Shown here in pieces: positions 10,506 to 23,561 of a stretch of 64,000 nt of DNA. Position 1 is the stretch's first letter. Each line of letters opens with the position of its first letter. Position numbers and translations under genes: made by a program. The notes under the pieces are model-generated. The model ran no database searches. It was not told the origin of the DNA and worked only from the letters and a program-made list of their open reading frames with translations. The DNA lies in assembly GCA_030052745.1 (NCBI GenBank), contig JANBVO010000001.1:1860001-1924000 (forward strand). The letters run 5' to 3'. Source of the stretch: Pleurostoma richardsiae. Lineage: Eukaryota; Ascomycota; Sordariomycetes; Calosphaeriales; Pleurostomataceae.

Positions 10506-11504
10506 CTGCCTGCGGCCACCGCCGCTGACGGTGACGATGATGGTAATGGAGGGGGCGTCGGTGGCGCCCTGGACTGGGCTGCGGGCGGTGGGGAACGTTC
10601 CAAACGATGTCACGCAAGATGGATTGACGGCCTTCTCCTATCTCTCTTCTACTTCGCTGCACATCTCTTGATTCTGGGGGCCGGGGTTCGAGCGCGTGTG
10701 CTCGGCCGGAGACCAGCGGGTTGAAGACCATTGCGTTGCTATACTTTTGGAAGGCTTGAGAGCAAGTAGCTTCCGGGGAGGGCCGGGCGGATGTTCGTGG
10801 CTGTCGCCGTCTCATTTGTTTTCACGGCCAATCTGGACCCTCCCACACAAACACATAGCATATACCCCTAGCATATGTCCCAGGCGTAAGTTGATGGATG
10901 GCTTTTCTGTACCATCTCACGTGGGGGCTTCATACAGATCTTGACACTAGTCTGTTCGATTTACCTTGGTGTGCATCTATCTATACGTCCACCGTGAGTC
11001 CTAAGTGTGTCCCTCAGTGAGGCTCCTGCCATGTAGGAATGTCAGTCATGCCAACCCACGAGAGAACAAGGATGAATCCGGCACCGAGACGGTCGTATTG
11101 AGTGCCGCGTTGACCAAGTAAGCTTCTTGAAGAATACGACATTCCGCATTTGATATCGCACATATAGACCTATAGACGCGGAAGGAACATCTATGTATCC
11201 TAGCCCAGGTTTCTTGAGAGGCCCGGTGCTGCATCACCAACCAATATCCCTCAACGATGGCCCCTGCTTTGACCAACTAGGTAACATGCAGGTGGTCCTC
11301 TGAGGCCGTTCCCAGCGTATCCGTCTTCCAAGCATTAATCCAGTCCCCTCTCTCTTCCCTGTACGAGCATCTAGCGGCCAGTCCAGGATTCAGATACTGT
11401 CTTCGGTGCTTACTCCAGAACGCCATCTAATCCGGAAAAAAAAATTTGTAGTTTGAGCTTCCCATCCTCCTTCCTCTTCAGGCTTCCGGCACCAATCTTG
11501 CCCC
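10506..11504. other. intergenic, convergent 3' flanks
   Basis: About 1 kb between the 3' end of the 617-residue gene (+) and the 3' end of the V-ATPase f-like gene (-). Frames are short and without motifs. I see nothing else. Confidence 0.6.
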
Positions 11505-11873
11505 TCACAGCGCGATAGCCCCTCTCCGGCTCTCCCGCAGATGCAGCAGGCCCTGGATGCCGCAGAAGACGAGGAAGCCGGCGTATACGAGGACGGCAAC
11601 GAAGACAGTGGCGGCCACCGCGGCGCCGTCTTCGGGGTCCTCCTCGCCGCCGACGAAGTCCGGGTGGTTGGTCTTGAAGAGGATACCGATCACGGACAGG
11701 ATGAGGATGGCGAAGGCGGAGATGACGGTGCTAGAGCATCAAGGAACTTCGGTCAGTCAATGATCGCAACGACGTAGCGTGCAGCTGCCGGAAGGAGAGC
11801 TTCGTCTCCGTGCTGCGGGAGAGGAAGGGACGTACCAAGACCAAGCCTGCATGGCGCTGACGACGGGCTTCAT
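11505..11873 (-). CDS. V-ATPase subunit f / RNAseK-like protein
   Basis: Two exons, 11873-11836 and 11730-11505, with a 105-base intron (GTACGT donor, CTCTAG acceptor), give 87 residues. The start reads MKPVVSAMQAWSC, followed by a first membrane segment (SAFAILILSVIGILF). A short lumenal loop with FKTNHPDFVGGEEDPEDG follows, then a second membrane segment and an RRGAIAL end. The arrangement closely matches my recollection of yeast YPR170W-B, described as subunit f of the V-ATPase Vo sector and related to metazoan RNAseK, including the AW-C-TV-SAF stretch and the TNH...DPEDG loop. It would act in the vacuolar proton pump membrane sector. The upstream region, about 550 bases, is shared with the divergent DUF202 gene. 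The gene is small and split in the middle of the first membrane helix, so it is easily missed. Confidence 0.85.
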
Positions 11874-12427
11874 GATGGGCGATTTTCTGGTTTCTCGCTT
11901 GATCTACAAGGTACAGTAATCTCGGGGTCGGAAGAACGGCTGCTGGGTTGCACGGGTGCTGTAAGTCGACGCTGTGCTTGTGCCTAATGTGCCCGTCGAG
12001 GCGTTGAAGCTGGTGATGATGTCGTTGAGACTGGGAGACGAAGGACGTTCCAGCCGCAGCCGGCCGGTCTCCACCCGGCAGGCGTGATGGCGCTTAACTA
12101 GCGGCACAGGCTGGCTTAGTCATCTGGCATCGTCGCCTGTCGCAAGCCAACTGCACGTTTACGCCATCGCCTCATTGTTGTCCGGCTTCTAATAGATCTG
12201 AGTTATTATCTTCTGGTTGACATCATGCCTCCTGCACTCAAGTTGATTCATTTTTTCAATATCTCCTGCAGTTCTCGTTTATGTCGCGGTTAGGTTCCCG
12301 AGCTGTTTCTAGACGATTTCGCATCCAGCTAGCACTCCCGGCGAGTGGGCTCGTATAAGACAAGCGGAGTGCCTATTCGATAGCTCACGTCCTTCCGCGG
12401 TTCATTCACACCACGGGAGCCATCAAG
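11874..12427. promoter_or_regulatory. divergent upstream region, f subunit / DUF202
   Basis: 554 bases between the start codons of two divergent small membrane-protein genes. The core promoters must lie here. No single element stands out; AT-rich stretches occur near 12180-12290. Confidence 0.5.
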
Positions 12428-13356
12428 ATGTTTGAGGTCTGTTACTGCTGAGCTCGGTTCCTCCCGCCCTCTGCTCACAAACCTCGCTTCAGGCTCTCCA
12501 TCCTCACTACGAGGACCACCTCACCCTCCGGCTCCACCGTGCACGCTCCGTTGTGCTGACCCAGCAAGAGTATGGCCTTTCCCTTTATGCCTCGTGTCTT
12601 TTCAATGGCTCGGGCCTCTTCTCGGCATTTGACTCCCCGCAAGTTGCGAGCCCAATCAGTCTCCATCCTCCGTCTGTCTCTTCTTGTGTCCTGTGACACG
12701 GCAAACGCTGTGAGGGACCGGCACTTTGACAGCGCCACTTTCATGCAGCAAGCTCCTTTCCCCACACTCCTGTCATGCAACCTCCAACGGTGGAAGTCTG
12801 TCAAGTGACAGCTCTCGATCCTGATCCTTCTCCCGTCGATGTCTGAAACGGACGCCGCTCATGCAACCCCCTACCACCCACGTCCTTTCGAGCGCTCATA
12901 CGCTAGCCCACCACCTACCGCTCACATATGACCCCGTGACCCTCCAGGCTCGTCGAGATCCGCGCCGCCCAGCGCACCTTCGAGGGCGCGTACATGCGCA
13001 CGGCGCTGTCGCAGTTCTCCTTCGCGCTCGTCATCCTGCGCATCTTCACCGCCGAGTTCTACGCCATCGGCGCCCTGTTCGCCGCGTACGGCGCCGCCGT
13101 CATGCTGGTCGCCATCTTCCGCCGGTACGAGGGCAATCGGCAGTTCTTCGACAGGGAGGAGGAGGAGGAGGAGGAGGAGCAGGAGCTGCCCGCCGCGGGA
13201 GGGGCGGAGGAGACGGGCCCGGCCGCCCGCAGGAGGTCAGTGGTCGTGGTCAGGAAGAAGTTCCGGACCAGCAGCAACTCCGTCTTGTTGCTCACGGCGC
13301 TGAGCCTGGGGGCGTACGTCACGCTGATGGTGCTGATCTGGAGGTTGCCTGTCTAG
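12428..13356 (+). CDS. DUF202-domain membrane protein
   Basis: Three exons, 12428-12436, 12493-12569 and 12948-13356, give 164 residues in continuous frame. The first exon codes only M-F-E. The body has the DUF202 signature QRTFEGAYMRTALSQFSFAL (about 37-56), two membrane segments at about 45-62 and 65-83, an acidic run of eight Glu (about 101-108, encoded by (GAG)8), and a third membrane segment at the C-terminus. DUF202 is also the membrane module of the yeast vacuolar polyphosphate (VTC) proteins; stand-alone fungal members have no proven role. The second intron (378 bases) is far longer than any other in the window. The exon 1 donor (GTCTGT) is weak, so the start could lie elsewhere. Confidence 0.82.
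13156..13179 (+). repeat. (GAG)8 coding microsatellite
   Basis: Eight perfect GAG codons in the DUF202 gene give a polyglutamate run between the second and third membrane segments. Copy number is likely variable between strains. Confidence 0.9.
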
Positions 13357-15857
13357 AGGAAATTGGTGCCGATGGGCCATTGTAATGTCCAAAGGATCAG
13401 TAACTTCCGGTGGGCATACTGATGGAGTGTGCTACACGACCCGAAATGCGGATCGCGCTGCCTGTACAACAACGACTCACGCCACCACGCGAGCCGGGCA
13501 CAGGCACTACAAATGAGCCCTCGGAGCACCACACAACAAGTTGATCCCGAGCGCAGCCGCGCATACGGTAGTTGAGCCCACACCGCAGGGGATTGCTCCC
13601 TCGATGTCCGGACAAGAACCGAAGTGGCGCTCGCAAGCTATTCCGGATGGGTGAACTGCAAATACCCCAGATCGCAAGCCCGCGTTACTGCAGCTGCCGA
13701 AGCGGGGAAATCGAGGCGCGGAGGCCTAGGCCCCTGTGTCATGCTGTGTCAGGATGACGAGGGGACGAACTTTCTATCTGTAGCAAAGGGGGCGGTCTTC
13801 CTATGAACGTTCACAGAGGGGAGCAGGCATGGAGATTGATAGAAACATGAAAGTTCTCAAATGCTTTCAAGTCTTTCTATACTGTAGTCAGGATAGTAGT
13901 CTTAGCATATATGATTCCCACCGGAAGAGCAGGCGGCTGTAGATACGCATTGCAAAAACGACAAGAACAAGAAACAAAGAGACCTTCCCTCCCGACCGGG
14001 CTCGATCAGTCCGATGAGCCCAGGAGATGTTCTAACCATGTGAAACTTTTTGCTTGCCGTTTGACCCAATTTTCCTCCCGTCGAACTAGGAAAGAGAAGG
14101 AAAGAAGCAGACAGACGACGAAGCAATGAAGCAGAATGAAGCCAAGAAAGCAGGGCAATGATGCACTAGGAGCTGTCGCCTCCTTTTCTTTTCCCAGCCA
14201 AGTCCCATCCATGCCAGCCCGAAATGCAGAAGGAGATGACGGAAACCAGGATGACATGGAAGGAAAAAGAAAAAGGAAATCGATCTCTATCCGTCGTGGG
14301 CCCCCCTTTCCTCCACAGCCCGGCCTTTGGTCCCCGGGCTGTTTCCACTTTTCCCAAAGTCTGTTTCCGGTCGTCTTAGAGGCACCCCGGCCCATCGCCG
14401 CTCCCGTTCCCGGCCGGACCGGACCGGAGAGGCCGGCTCGATGCATGACTCGTACGTCCCCACACTTGACCTCCTTTCCCCTTTTCGCTGCTCGTGCCAT
14501 GTCGGTGAAGCGATGAAGTTACCGAACCTATCCTCGTTCGCCCTCCTTATCAATATGTATGCCATACATGTATGTGTGTATATTGTCGGCCGTCCTTGTG
14601 CACTCTTGTTTGCGTCTCTCTTCTTGTTCCCGCCAGTACCCGCCAACGTCTATCCATGGCTTTGGCTCGCCCCGTTCTAATTCGACTCCCCGGTTGTGAG
14701 GTGGTTGTTTCTTCGAGTTGAGCGCCCGTCTCCGTTCTGCGCATTGAGTTGCATATTGGATGTTCCTTTTCGGCATCCCGTCTCCTTCGTCGGCACCACC
14801 CTCGAACTCATCCGTGGATTGGTGTCTGGCTTTCCTTGCGGCTGAACTCAGCCTAAAGCGAACCTCTACAATCTGGAATTCGAGGCCTGTCCACGGCACT
14901 CGACAAATGAGGGCCACAGCAACAGCGCTGCCATGGTCTTGCCGGCTTGGTTCTCTTGTCTTGCCGTTATAAACACCTAGCTCGAGACCAGTGTCGACGA
15001 GCCAGACGTGACCGAGTCGCAGTGCCAAGGCAGCCCTCTGCGCGAACGGCTTCTCTTCCGCCATTTAAAGAGGGTGTTGGGAGGGGCTTTCCCTGGAGAG
15101 GGGATAAGCAGGCCACAGTTATGTTTCTCACCACCTTCCTTCCTTCAGACATGGTTTTCCTCCATACCGCAAGCAACCAGAGCCAGAGGGATGGCCTGAT
15201 ACGGCGCCGATCCATTCTTCGCTGTGATCGAGATGGCCATTCCCATATTTCTTTTCCATTTTGTGAACCGTGCGCATCCGAGGCTCTGTGAGTTCGCCAA
15301 GCCTGAGGGTCCGGGACACTTGCGACGCAGATCCCCGGGGTTCGGTTTGTCGGTACGCCAGTGCTTGGACAGCGGACAATCCTCCCCTCTTCTCTCTAGG
15401 GAAGTGAGAGGAGGGAAAGGGACGTTCAATGAAGACTCCTGCTCTGTTGCTGATTGCGTGTGGATTGCATGTGGCTAACGATCGTATAAGGTGCGCGGGG
15501 CTAGAGGGAGGGATTGTATGTCGCGTTGCAGGGCGGTGCTTCGTTCAGGACATGTGCCTTATCGACAAGGCCTGCCTGACAGAATGGAGAGAGATCGATC
15601 GCGGCGTAGTCGTCGTGGTGGGATTCACGAAGAGGTTCGTTTGATTTTACAGGGCTGAAACATCCAACCACACCCCCTTGTATCTCCTCAGTTTTCCTGT
15701 GCGAAGGTTAGACGACCAATAAGTGCGAGCAACCTCCGAGAGTCAACAGCATCACATTATGGATCCGTTCAAAATCCCCACGCAGCATTAGGGCAGAGAA
15801 TCCTCCACGCAGGCCCAGGGCAAATTCCTTTCTTCTTCCCGGGCCCGCAGGTGGTCA
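13357..15857. other. intergenic, no supported gene
   Basis: 2.5 kb between the DUF202 gene (+) and the 3' end of the Zn2Cys6 gene (-). The longest frames, 178 codons (minus, 15064-14528) and 164 codons (minus, 14500-14006), lack motifs, and their composition changes along their length like that of noncoding DNA. I see nothing supported here. Confidence 0.5.
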
Positions 15858-17501
15858 TCATCGCCCGGTGTAGTACATCCCGGCAGCGTCCGGGGTGGCG
15901 TGCTCCGCCTGGGGCTGACCCTCGCCGTACCACCCCGCATAGCTCTCGCTCGGCTTCGCGTACGAGTATGTCTGCTGCGGCTGCGGCTGCGGCTGATGTG
16001 GCTGCTGCTGCTGCCAGGTCGCGTAGCTCGCCGGCGGGACACCACCGGCGGAGAGCGACACGCCGGCATGCTCCAGGCTCTCTGCTCCCGGAATCGTGGT
16101 TGCCATTGGAGGCGCGGAGTACATGTCGCCGGACTGCCTGCGGTCGTACCCACCTCCTCGTGTTGGCTGCGTGGTGGTGGCCGCCGTTAGCTGTGCGATC
16201 GGCGGGTACGCCTGCTGGTGCGCGCTAGCCAGACTCTCGGCTCCGAAAGACAGGCTTCGGGATTGAGGTGGGGGATACGAGGACCATGCAGACATGTCGT
16301 CCCGCGTGCTCGGCTCGGCGGTGATGGCGGTCGTGGTCCAGGTGCCCGAGTGCGGCGGCGGCGCGTGTGGCGTGAAGGGCGAAAAAGCAGGCGTGATGGG
16401 CGACTCATGAGGGTAGGATCGCCACGTCGCGCTGAGGTCGCCGGGCTTAGCTGAGGAAGCAGAGCCGGGGCCTGAGTCTGGGGCCATCCAGTTGGTCATG
16501 CCTGCTGGCGCGCCGTATTCCGAGAAAGCTCTGGCTGAGGCACCTGCCGGCACTTTCATTTGTGACTAGTCTCAGCACAAAATGTTCGATAGCGCTTCTG
16601 TTACGGAACGGAGCCGTGCGAGATGGAGGGGAGAATCAGCTGTTACTTACTTTTGCTTTCGGAGCCAAAGCTGTCGCTTCCGGGAAGTTTCATCGAAGGC
16701 GGCGCCATCGAGGGCATGCCTAGCTGTGGATACACCTGCTGAGCGTGCATGTCAGAGGGATGCCCGCTGGGCATGGCGGGAGACGACGACGCCGAAGCGA
16801 CCATGTTTGGGCCGACCGAGGCGCGAGACGACGACGACTTCTGACGCGTGTCTGCGAGCGATGGTGGCTGATCTACGGGCTGAAAGCTGCAATCCTTCTT
16901 CAAGCGGATGCAGTTCTCACACCGCCCATGGACGTCGTTCGCCCGCGGGATGCATCTTATCTTGCGTCTTCGGCAGTGGGCTGGATCGCAGACACACGCG
17001 GTCAGAATCACTTCGACCAGCGCCAACTCAAGCTACGCTTGGCTGCTCTAGTATAGGCGGAGAAGGACACTTACTGCATGCGACTGATGTTCGATGGTAG
17101 CCGAGCTTGTTTCTCCTTTTATCCCCAGACAGGCTCTGGTTAAGGTGGTCTGCAACAGGATTTTGGGCAGACAAGGCCTGGGGCTGCTGTGGTCTGACGT
17201 TAGGAGTCGACAAGGAGCGCTTCAGCTGGAGAGACTTGGACAGCGAATCTCGGCGCTCCAGCTTCATTGCGTTCTGGTCGGGGCTCTGCCTCATGTCCAT
17301 CGCGGAGGATGCTGGAGGAGGCACTGAGTAGTTGGACATGTAGCCCGCGGGCTGCATGTCCATCTCGGCCCCGTTAGGAGGCGGTGGGGGATACTGGTAA
17401 GACATTATGTCGGTCATGGATTCTGACGGCGCTGAAGGATATGCAGCGGAAGCGTTGCCTGATCCCCAGAGTCTGGATGGTAATGGAGCAACGACTGCCA
17501 T
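15858..17501 (-). CDS. Zn2Cys6 transcription factor
   Basis: Three exons, 17501-17075, 16980-16651 and 16543-15858, give 480 residues. The zinc cluster is C142-x2-C145-x6-C152-x10-C163-x2-C166-x6-C173, with the basic RRRKIRC and the linker start CIRLKKDCSFQPVDQPP. The first intron (94 bases, GTAAGT...CCAG) falls just after the first cluster Cys, so the motif exists only after splicing. The second intron has a GTAAGT donor; its acceptor could also be nine bases upstream. The flanks are Pro/Ser/Gln/Tyr-rich and disordered. I see no fungal-specific regulatory domain of the PF04082 type. Such proteins bind CGG-type elements and regulate metabolism or development; its targets are unknown. The 2.3 kb pyrimidine-rich upstream DNA fits a regulator with a long leader. 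Confidence 0.82.
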
Positions 17502-20500
17502 GAAATAATAAAGTTCGCGGGGGTGTGCCGAACAGTATTTGGTCGACTTGATGCCGTGGGCAAAAATGGACGCAGCAGACGAGGGGTGGCAATCTCAACG
17601 GATATCCCAGGATTGGTTACAAGACGACGTCCAGAAGAGATGGGTCTGATTACGGTCCAGAAGCCTTTGCTGTAGGTTTTATCACCCTGTGAAGAGTGCT
17701 CGAGAGGATTCTGCTGCTGATGGATCAACCTCAAGGCGCTGTTCCCTGGAGATGCTCCTTGTATGACGGTTCCCAGAACAGCAGTGGCCGAGGGGGGATT
17801 GCTTTTGTGTGCGCTATCCTGTTGACCAAGGGGGCCACACGGTGAACAGGGCTAGAGCAAGGAAGCGCACGCCCACGGATGAGGAGGACCGGAGACAGGT
17901 AGCGAATGAGGAAGAGGCCAATGGCTGGCGGTCCGGAAGAGGTCGTATGCGGCGGCACTGGGGCGACTATGGGGAGGGTGGGAATCGACGAATGTGACTG
18001 GCCTTAAAAATACCCTCCGGCTCTGGGCGCGACTGGCAGCGGCACCCTTTTCTGCAAGGGTTCAGACACGGGAAGGAAGGGAAGCCGATGGCAGTCGTGG
18101 TGGGTGCCGGGGTCGGATGGTTTCTAATATATGCAGCACCTAGCGGAAACACTGCTAGGCACGTACATAAGATGGATATAGCAGGACCGTACTTTGCTGC
18201 AGGGCCAGTACGAAACGTTTCTGGCCAGACCTAGCGGTGGTTGGACTGAGGGCAGCGTTGGTGACTGTGGGCTGGGACTCGGACATGGAGCAGGACATGG
18301 ATGAGTATGGAGACGCCAGATCGCGAATGGAAATGGACAAGGAGCCGGGCGTGAGATCTGGGGAACACCAGGGGAAGGCGGAAAGAAGGCTAGATGGAAA
18401 GAAGAACAGCAGGAAGGGTGATGGGGCGAGTGGGTGAGTCGACCGTCGCGTGGCCACTCCGTCTTAGCCTTCTCCAACACGGCTCGTCTCCCCTCCAATC
18501 CTTTCCAACCCTCAGGTACCTGGATGTGGACAACAGGGGGTCCCGCAGTTTTCTGTTTTTGGAAGTTGGGTATAACACGCTCCGGGAGCTGAGACTCGAT
18601 CCAGGCGTATAGTGACCGATAATAGGAACGATGAGGAGGCGGCGACGGTAAAGCTTCACGCTAGTACGCTACTGCATCAAACAGATTCCTGTGAGCCAAG
18701 GTCGGCGACGAAGCACCTGGGGATGCCGCTCTGGCCGAATGAGGAGCAGCCGAAGTGCTTAGTGGCGTGAGGGAGGGGAAGCATGAGACAACGAAGACCG
18801 GTGAGGAAGGCTTGCTACCGTACTATGATGATTGTGGATGATGCTGATGAGGCGCGCGGACAGCCATCCCCTAAGAGACGGGTCTAAGATGCCAATGGGA
18901 TCGGGAGTGCTAAAGCTCGGTCCACTTGCTAAGGCTAGTGCAGGAGGGAGGGAGGATAAGGTGAGAGGCGAGGTAGCAGGCGGGAAAGGTAGGGCAGAGA
19001 CCAATCGGCAGGAAATCTTGGTTTAAGGCTGGGTATGGGTACGGCACTATATTGACGCTGATTTGCAGGAGAGGTAACCACCAACCTTGTCGAGCCCGGC
19101 TCACAGGTGTCACGCCCCCCTCAGCCTTTACTTCTCAGCCGATCGTCTATCTGTTGGCCGTCGATATTCAAGCCTGCCGACGAGTGATCAAGAACTTTCA
19201 CCGGCAAAGCGACGTCGATGGCTGCAGCCGCCGGCGACGACGTTTATGGCTTCAACGCCACTAGGGGGTCTTGTTCCTAGGGGAGATCGGCCGCCGAGTC
19301 GTGGGAAGAAGCTTGTTGTGTCGCGCGCTAGGGGCGGCCCAAGAATTCCAGGGGCTCCGCGGCGAATGTACTTGTCTAGGGAGACGGTCCGGAGAGAGGC
19401 GTTTCTTGTGTATCTGCTCCTCTTCATGCGCTTCTTTCTTTTGGCGCCAATCGACTAACTGCCTCTGCCTAATAAGAGCGAGAGCTAGATGGAACTTCCG
19501 AGCTTTGGAGCAAAAGATGGAGTGGAGAAAAGGCCTGAATGTGTGTCGCGCGCGGAGCCGGACCGCCAACTGTTCATGGACGGAGAGACGGTAGCCAGTG
19601 TGCAGGCCGGAGCCGCATATGATGGCCGTTGTTACGAGTGAAAGGTGTGTTAATCGATGGTTTGCTGCGCAACATCCGTCCCTTTCACATGGGATGTTAT
19701 CGAAAAGGTAAGTCGAAAGGACGCAGCAAGGCCAATCCCAGCCCTTTTCAATGCTCCCAGAGGCAGGAAGCGCCGTCCAGCCAGGAGTACAGGCAGGATA
19801 GAGCAATGGGGGAAAAAGAAAAAATTCCAGACAATCTCGATGTCGAGCCGAATAACTTGGAAAAAATCAGACTTTTTGGCCCAATTCATCCTCTCATCAT
19901 AGTCAAGGGCTGAAACACCGTCCCCAAAAGCGCCTTTTCGGATAGGCAAGCGGACTTGTCCCCAAGTCTACTTGCCATGACCCTGACTGGCCGGGAATCA
20001 TTTATCTAGAAGATTAACCGACTTCTGACATGCAACAAGCATGGTATGCACTGTTCGTCCATGGTGAGGGATGTCCTGGATGCCAGGGCCGGTACCTGTT
20101 CTATATCCATTCTTCCTTAATAGCCCTTAGGTACTGAGTCTGTGCTGGTGAGGTCCTTTATGCGTGGAATTGAAGCTCAACCGGTACCTGGATATCTGGC
20201 GCTCAGTACTTCTGGTGTCTCAGGTAGGCGATCTGTATGGCTGCCCGGATGAACTCCGTGCAGACTCGACACAATACATTACGACGATTCGGCTGCATTT
20301 TCATCCCATGTACGTGTCCAGGATCAAGCACATCCCAAACTGAGGTGCACCCTAAAAGGACAAGTCAGATTGTGAAAGAATGGACAAGGGGGGAGAGGGC
20401 GTGAAAAAGACAAGGAGGCTGCTGCATGGCTCACTCGACCCCTTGTCTGGACGGGGGTTGTGAGATGTTGCCATGTGCGGGCAGAAGAACTCCGATGGCT

Positions 20501-23500
20501 TGGAGTTTGGGGGCGCCAGAGGAAGGAGGGTTGCTGCATGTCGATCTCAAGCAGATATCGTCATACCCGCACCGGCACTGACAGGCAAATGGGAAGGGTT
20601 ACCCATACTACAGGTACCGACTTGGTACGTCAGCCAGCCGTCTAGGAGAAGGACGACTAAGATCGGATGGTTTGTAGTTCGGTAATGTCATTGATTTGAG
20701 GGCCATTGCGAGAGAAGATGCACCCTCAAGATGCAAGCCTTGATTTCTCTCGTTCAAGACGCTGGAGAAATGCGGCCAGGGGGGCATGTCGGGAATTAGC
20801 AAGGGGGCGGCTATCCCCCTCCTTCTCGATATTCTCTAGAGTGAATGTCTGTTCGCGGCCGGGCTGTATAACGAGATCCGGCTAGATAATTTCTGCACCT
20901 CACCCCTGTTGAGGATGTCAAACCGATGCTGAGCTTGAACACATTGAGACGTTTATCGCTGTCCGTAGCTTCTTGTCAGATACAATGGCTCTTGTACCTT
21001 GAGACCGTGTACAACAGGAAGCCTGGAATGAGGCAAATATTTCAACATCCTGGATAACCGTCGGGGGAGCCGTCACCTGCCTGCTTGCTTTTTCTGAATA
21101 ATCCTTCCTTTTTCGCAAGTCACATCTCCGCACTGGCTTTTTTTTTCTGGGCGCGAACGCGCTAAGCCCGGGAGACCAGGGAATAAAAGTTCCGCCGAGG
21201 GCATCAATGTCGAGCGTGCTGCATGGTTTGGAGAGGCATTCGCCGGCTCGTTACAGGACATGCGGCCCTCTTCCGGGAGGTGGGGGGCTCTACCTACGCA
21301 GAGTCGCACTGAAGAGGACGGGCCGGGCGCGTGTGCCGGACGGGTCAGACATGCGTCGTTCGCGGCGTTCATTGCTATGCAGGGTGCGCCGCATCGGACC
21401 CATCAGGCAGTGTGCTATTCGCAGTGGTAGTGCGACGTCGCTGCTGCGCGACAGCTGCTCCAAGAAAGCGGCGCTTCTGTCCAGGAAGCGCATTTCCCTC
21501 GAGTCCATCCAGGATTAACGTTAGACGCTCTCCGCAGGGCAAATAACAGCAAACCATTGGTTCTGCCTCAGGGTAAGCTTAAACAATAGTCTCGTTGAGG
21601 GGCATCGTCGGTGTCGGTGTGTTACGACTCCCACATGCTCATACCGGAGATTATCGAGATTGGGAGGTTAGCTTGCTGTTGCCCATTCCCCAACAAGTGT
21701 GGGATGTCTTGCGGCATTCAAAACAGCCATTCGCCGAACGCTCCTTTCATCTCCTTTACCATCCTCGTCGGCGTCTCGAAGCGGGCGCAGATCTGGCAGG
21801 CGACTCGAGTGATCATCGATTGCTAAGATTCGGACAGCTACCTATGCAATCGTGAGCAGTCAGCACATCCAATACAACGACATCGGGTGGTCCAGATAGC
21901 TCACAGGTGAGCCAGGCAGATTGACAAGGTACCAGACGCTACGTGATCGCCACGGGGGTTTGTGACGTTGGCAGATCTGGTGAGATCATGCGATGCGACC
22001 GCAGCACGCCAGTGCTCGACTTTCGAATTAGTGGCGGGAAGCTAAGATGGCGCGTTTTCTCTGGGGGCATTAGCTCCGGGTACCTTACGCTGAGCTAAAG
22101 TACACGGGGTGACGCCGTAGATGCACACCTCGTTGCCAACTTTGGGCAAGGTGAACGAACACCTGCCTATAGCGGTCACATCTGAATTTTTTCGCAACCT
22201 GAACTGAGATAATTACTGGATAAGGTACCTAGAATGATATTCCCAAGCACGAATTGGAGATGTATAACGTTGTTGTTAGTTGTAACTCCTACCCCGCTCT
22301 CAATTAGGTGAGGTACATAAGGCATGTAGGTGCGAGATGCCCAGGTACTTCACGTTTCTGGCAGCGTCATGACTTTTGAAAGTTGACGACAATCTCCCTG
22401 CCTAAGGCACCTACTTATCTACCTGAGGTAGATAGCTCTGAATGGCAACGTCAAGGTACCCTCTATACCCTTTTGCCACCTTATAACTATCGAGGTTGAC
22501 GGGTAGACGAAACTAGGGAGGTTCAGATCACGGAAGTACCCTCTTCAGACGGTCTCGGCACGATATGCCGTGACAATGGAGACGCCGTCCAGCGCCCGGA
22601 TGTTGTGAGACTCTTCCCCCGAATTCGTAATGCTCTAGAAGCAAGTGGCATCATTCCATCGAGGTGATTGAGATGGGACGAACGTGATCTGTTCATGCGG
22701 GAGCATTCCTCGGCGAGCGGCGAGGACGACGCGCGATCGGAGTGGCCGTTCTACAAGTTCTGGCTCGGCTCGGCTTCGTCGATCAAGCTTGATCTTCAGC
22801 CGGGAGGCGTGGCTTTGAGCAGGACCCGCTGTCACCATTTCTGCTTCTCAGAAGCTTCTGCCGTCACTAGTCCCGCGGTCCCTATCCTGTACCTCGCATG
22901 CCTCCAGCATCCTTTCGTCCAGTGGCAGCGATTTGCGGCGATAAAATCACTAACAAATAGTATCGACAGCTTAGCATGAGAGAGATTCCACGATATTGCG
23001 CCTCTCATTTTTTGCATATAATGTATGTACTCCGAGGATGTTAGCTGACAAGGCACGGGCCCGGATAAGAATTACGCCATTACCGCAGTACATTATTGCT
23101 TTGCATCTGCGATTCGACCGCCAGGACTTCCACTCGGCTTCCTTGTCACCCATGATAGCATCTGGAAGTCTAGATCGCTTGTCACACCTCTCTCTTCTTC
23201 AGCCATTCCTCTATGGGTACATTGCCAGGGCCGCCACCTCGGACCCGCCGTGTCTACCTCGCTAGGGAGGGGCGATGTGATACGCACCCCGAAAACTTGG
23301 CCCAAAGAACATCTGAAGTGATATGAGGCTGTATTATAATGCCCACTTCTGTCTGTCTCATACTAGGATGCTGACCATACGGGCACCTTCTGCGGATATT
23401 GCATACGCCAGAGTGGGACTCGGTGAAGAGGAGTCTCCTCACCCTTCGGCTTGGCGGACACCTTGCAGCGCCTCGGCAAGCTTCGGCGAATCGGGGCCAA

Positions 23501-23546
23501 CTCTCTTCTGTCGATTGCCGCTTCCAGACCTGTAGACGATGCCAGC

Positions 23547-23561
23547 AAAAAAAAAAAAAAA
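23547..23561 (+). repeat. A15 homopolymer
   Basis: Fifteen consecutive A on the plus strand in the gene-poor region. It could be the tail of an old retroposed copy, but no matching body or target-site duplication is visible. Confidence 0.9.

Noticed and set aside
9633-10613. 326-codon minus-strand frame
   Set aside because: Antisense shadow of the 617-residue gene in very GC-rich sequence; Arg/Ala/Pro composition of a shadow frame.
14006-14500. 164-codon minus-strand frame
   Set aside because: The overlapping plus-strand frame is equally open, and no motif is visible.
14528-15064. 178-codon minus-strand frame
   Set aside because: Starts with an ATG but has no motif or conserved-looking block, and composition shifts along its length. 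Could be revisited with RNA-seq.
18589-18600. tRNA B-box-like string
   Set aside because: GACTCGATCC resembles a B box, but there is no A box at the right distance and no cloverleaf.
23547-23561. A15 run as the tail of a retroelement
   Set aside because: No element body and no target-site duplication can be seen next to it.
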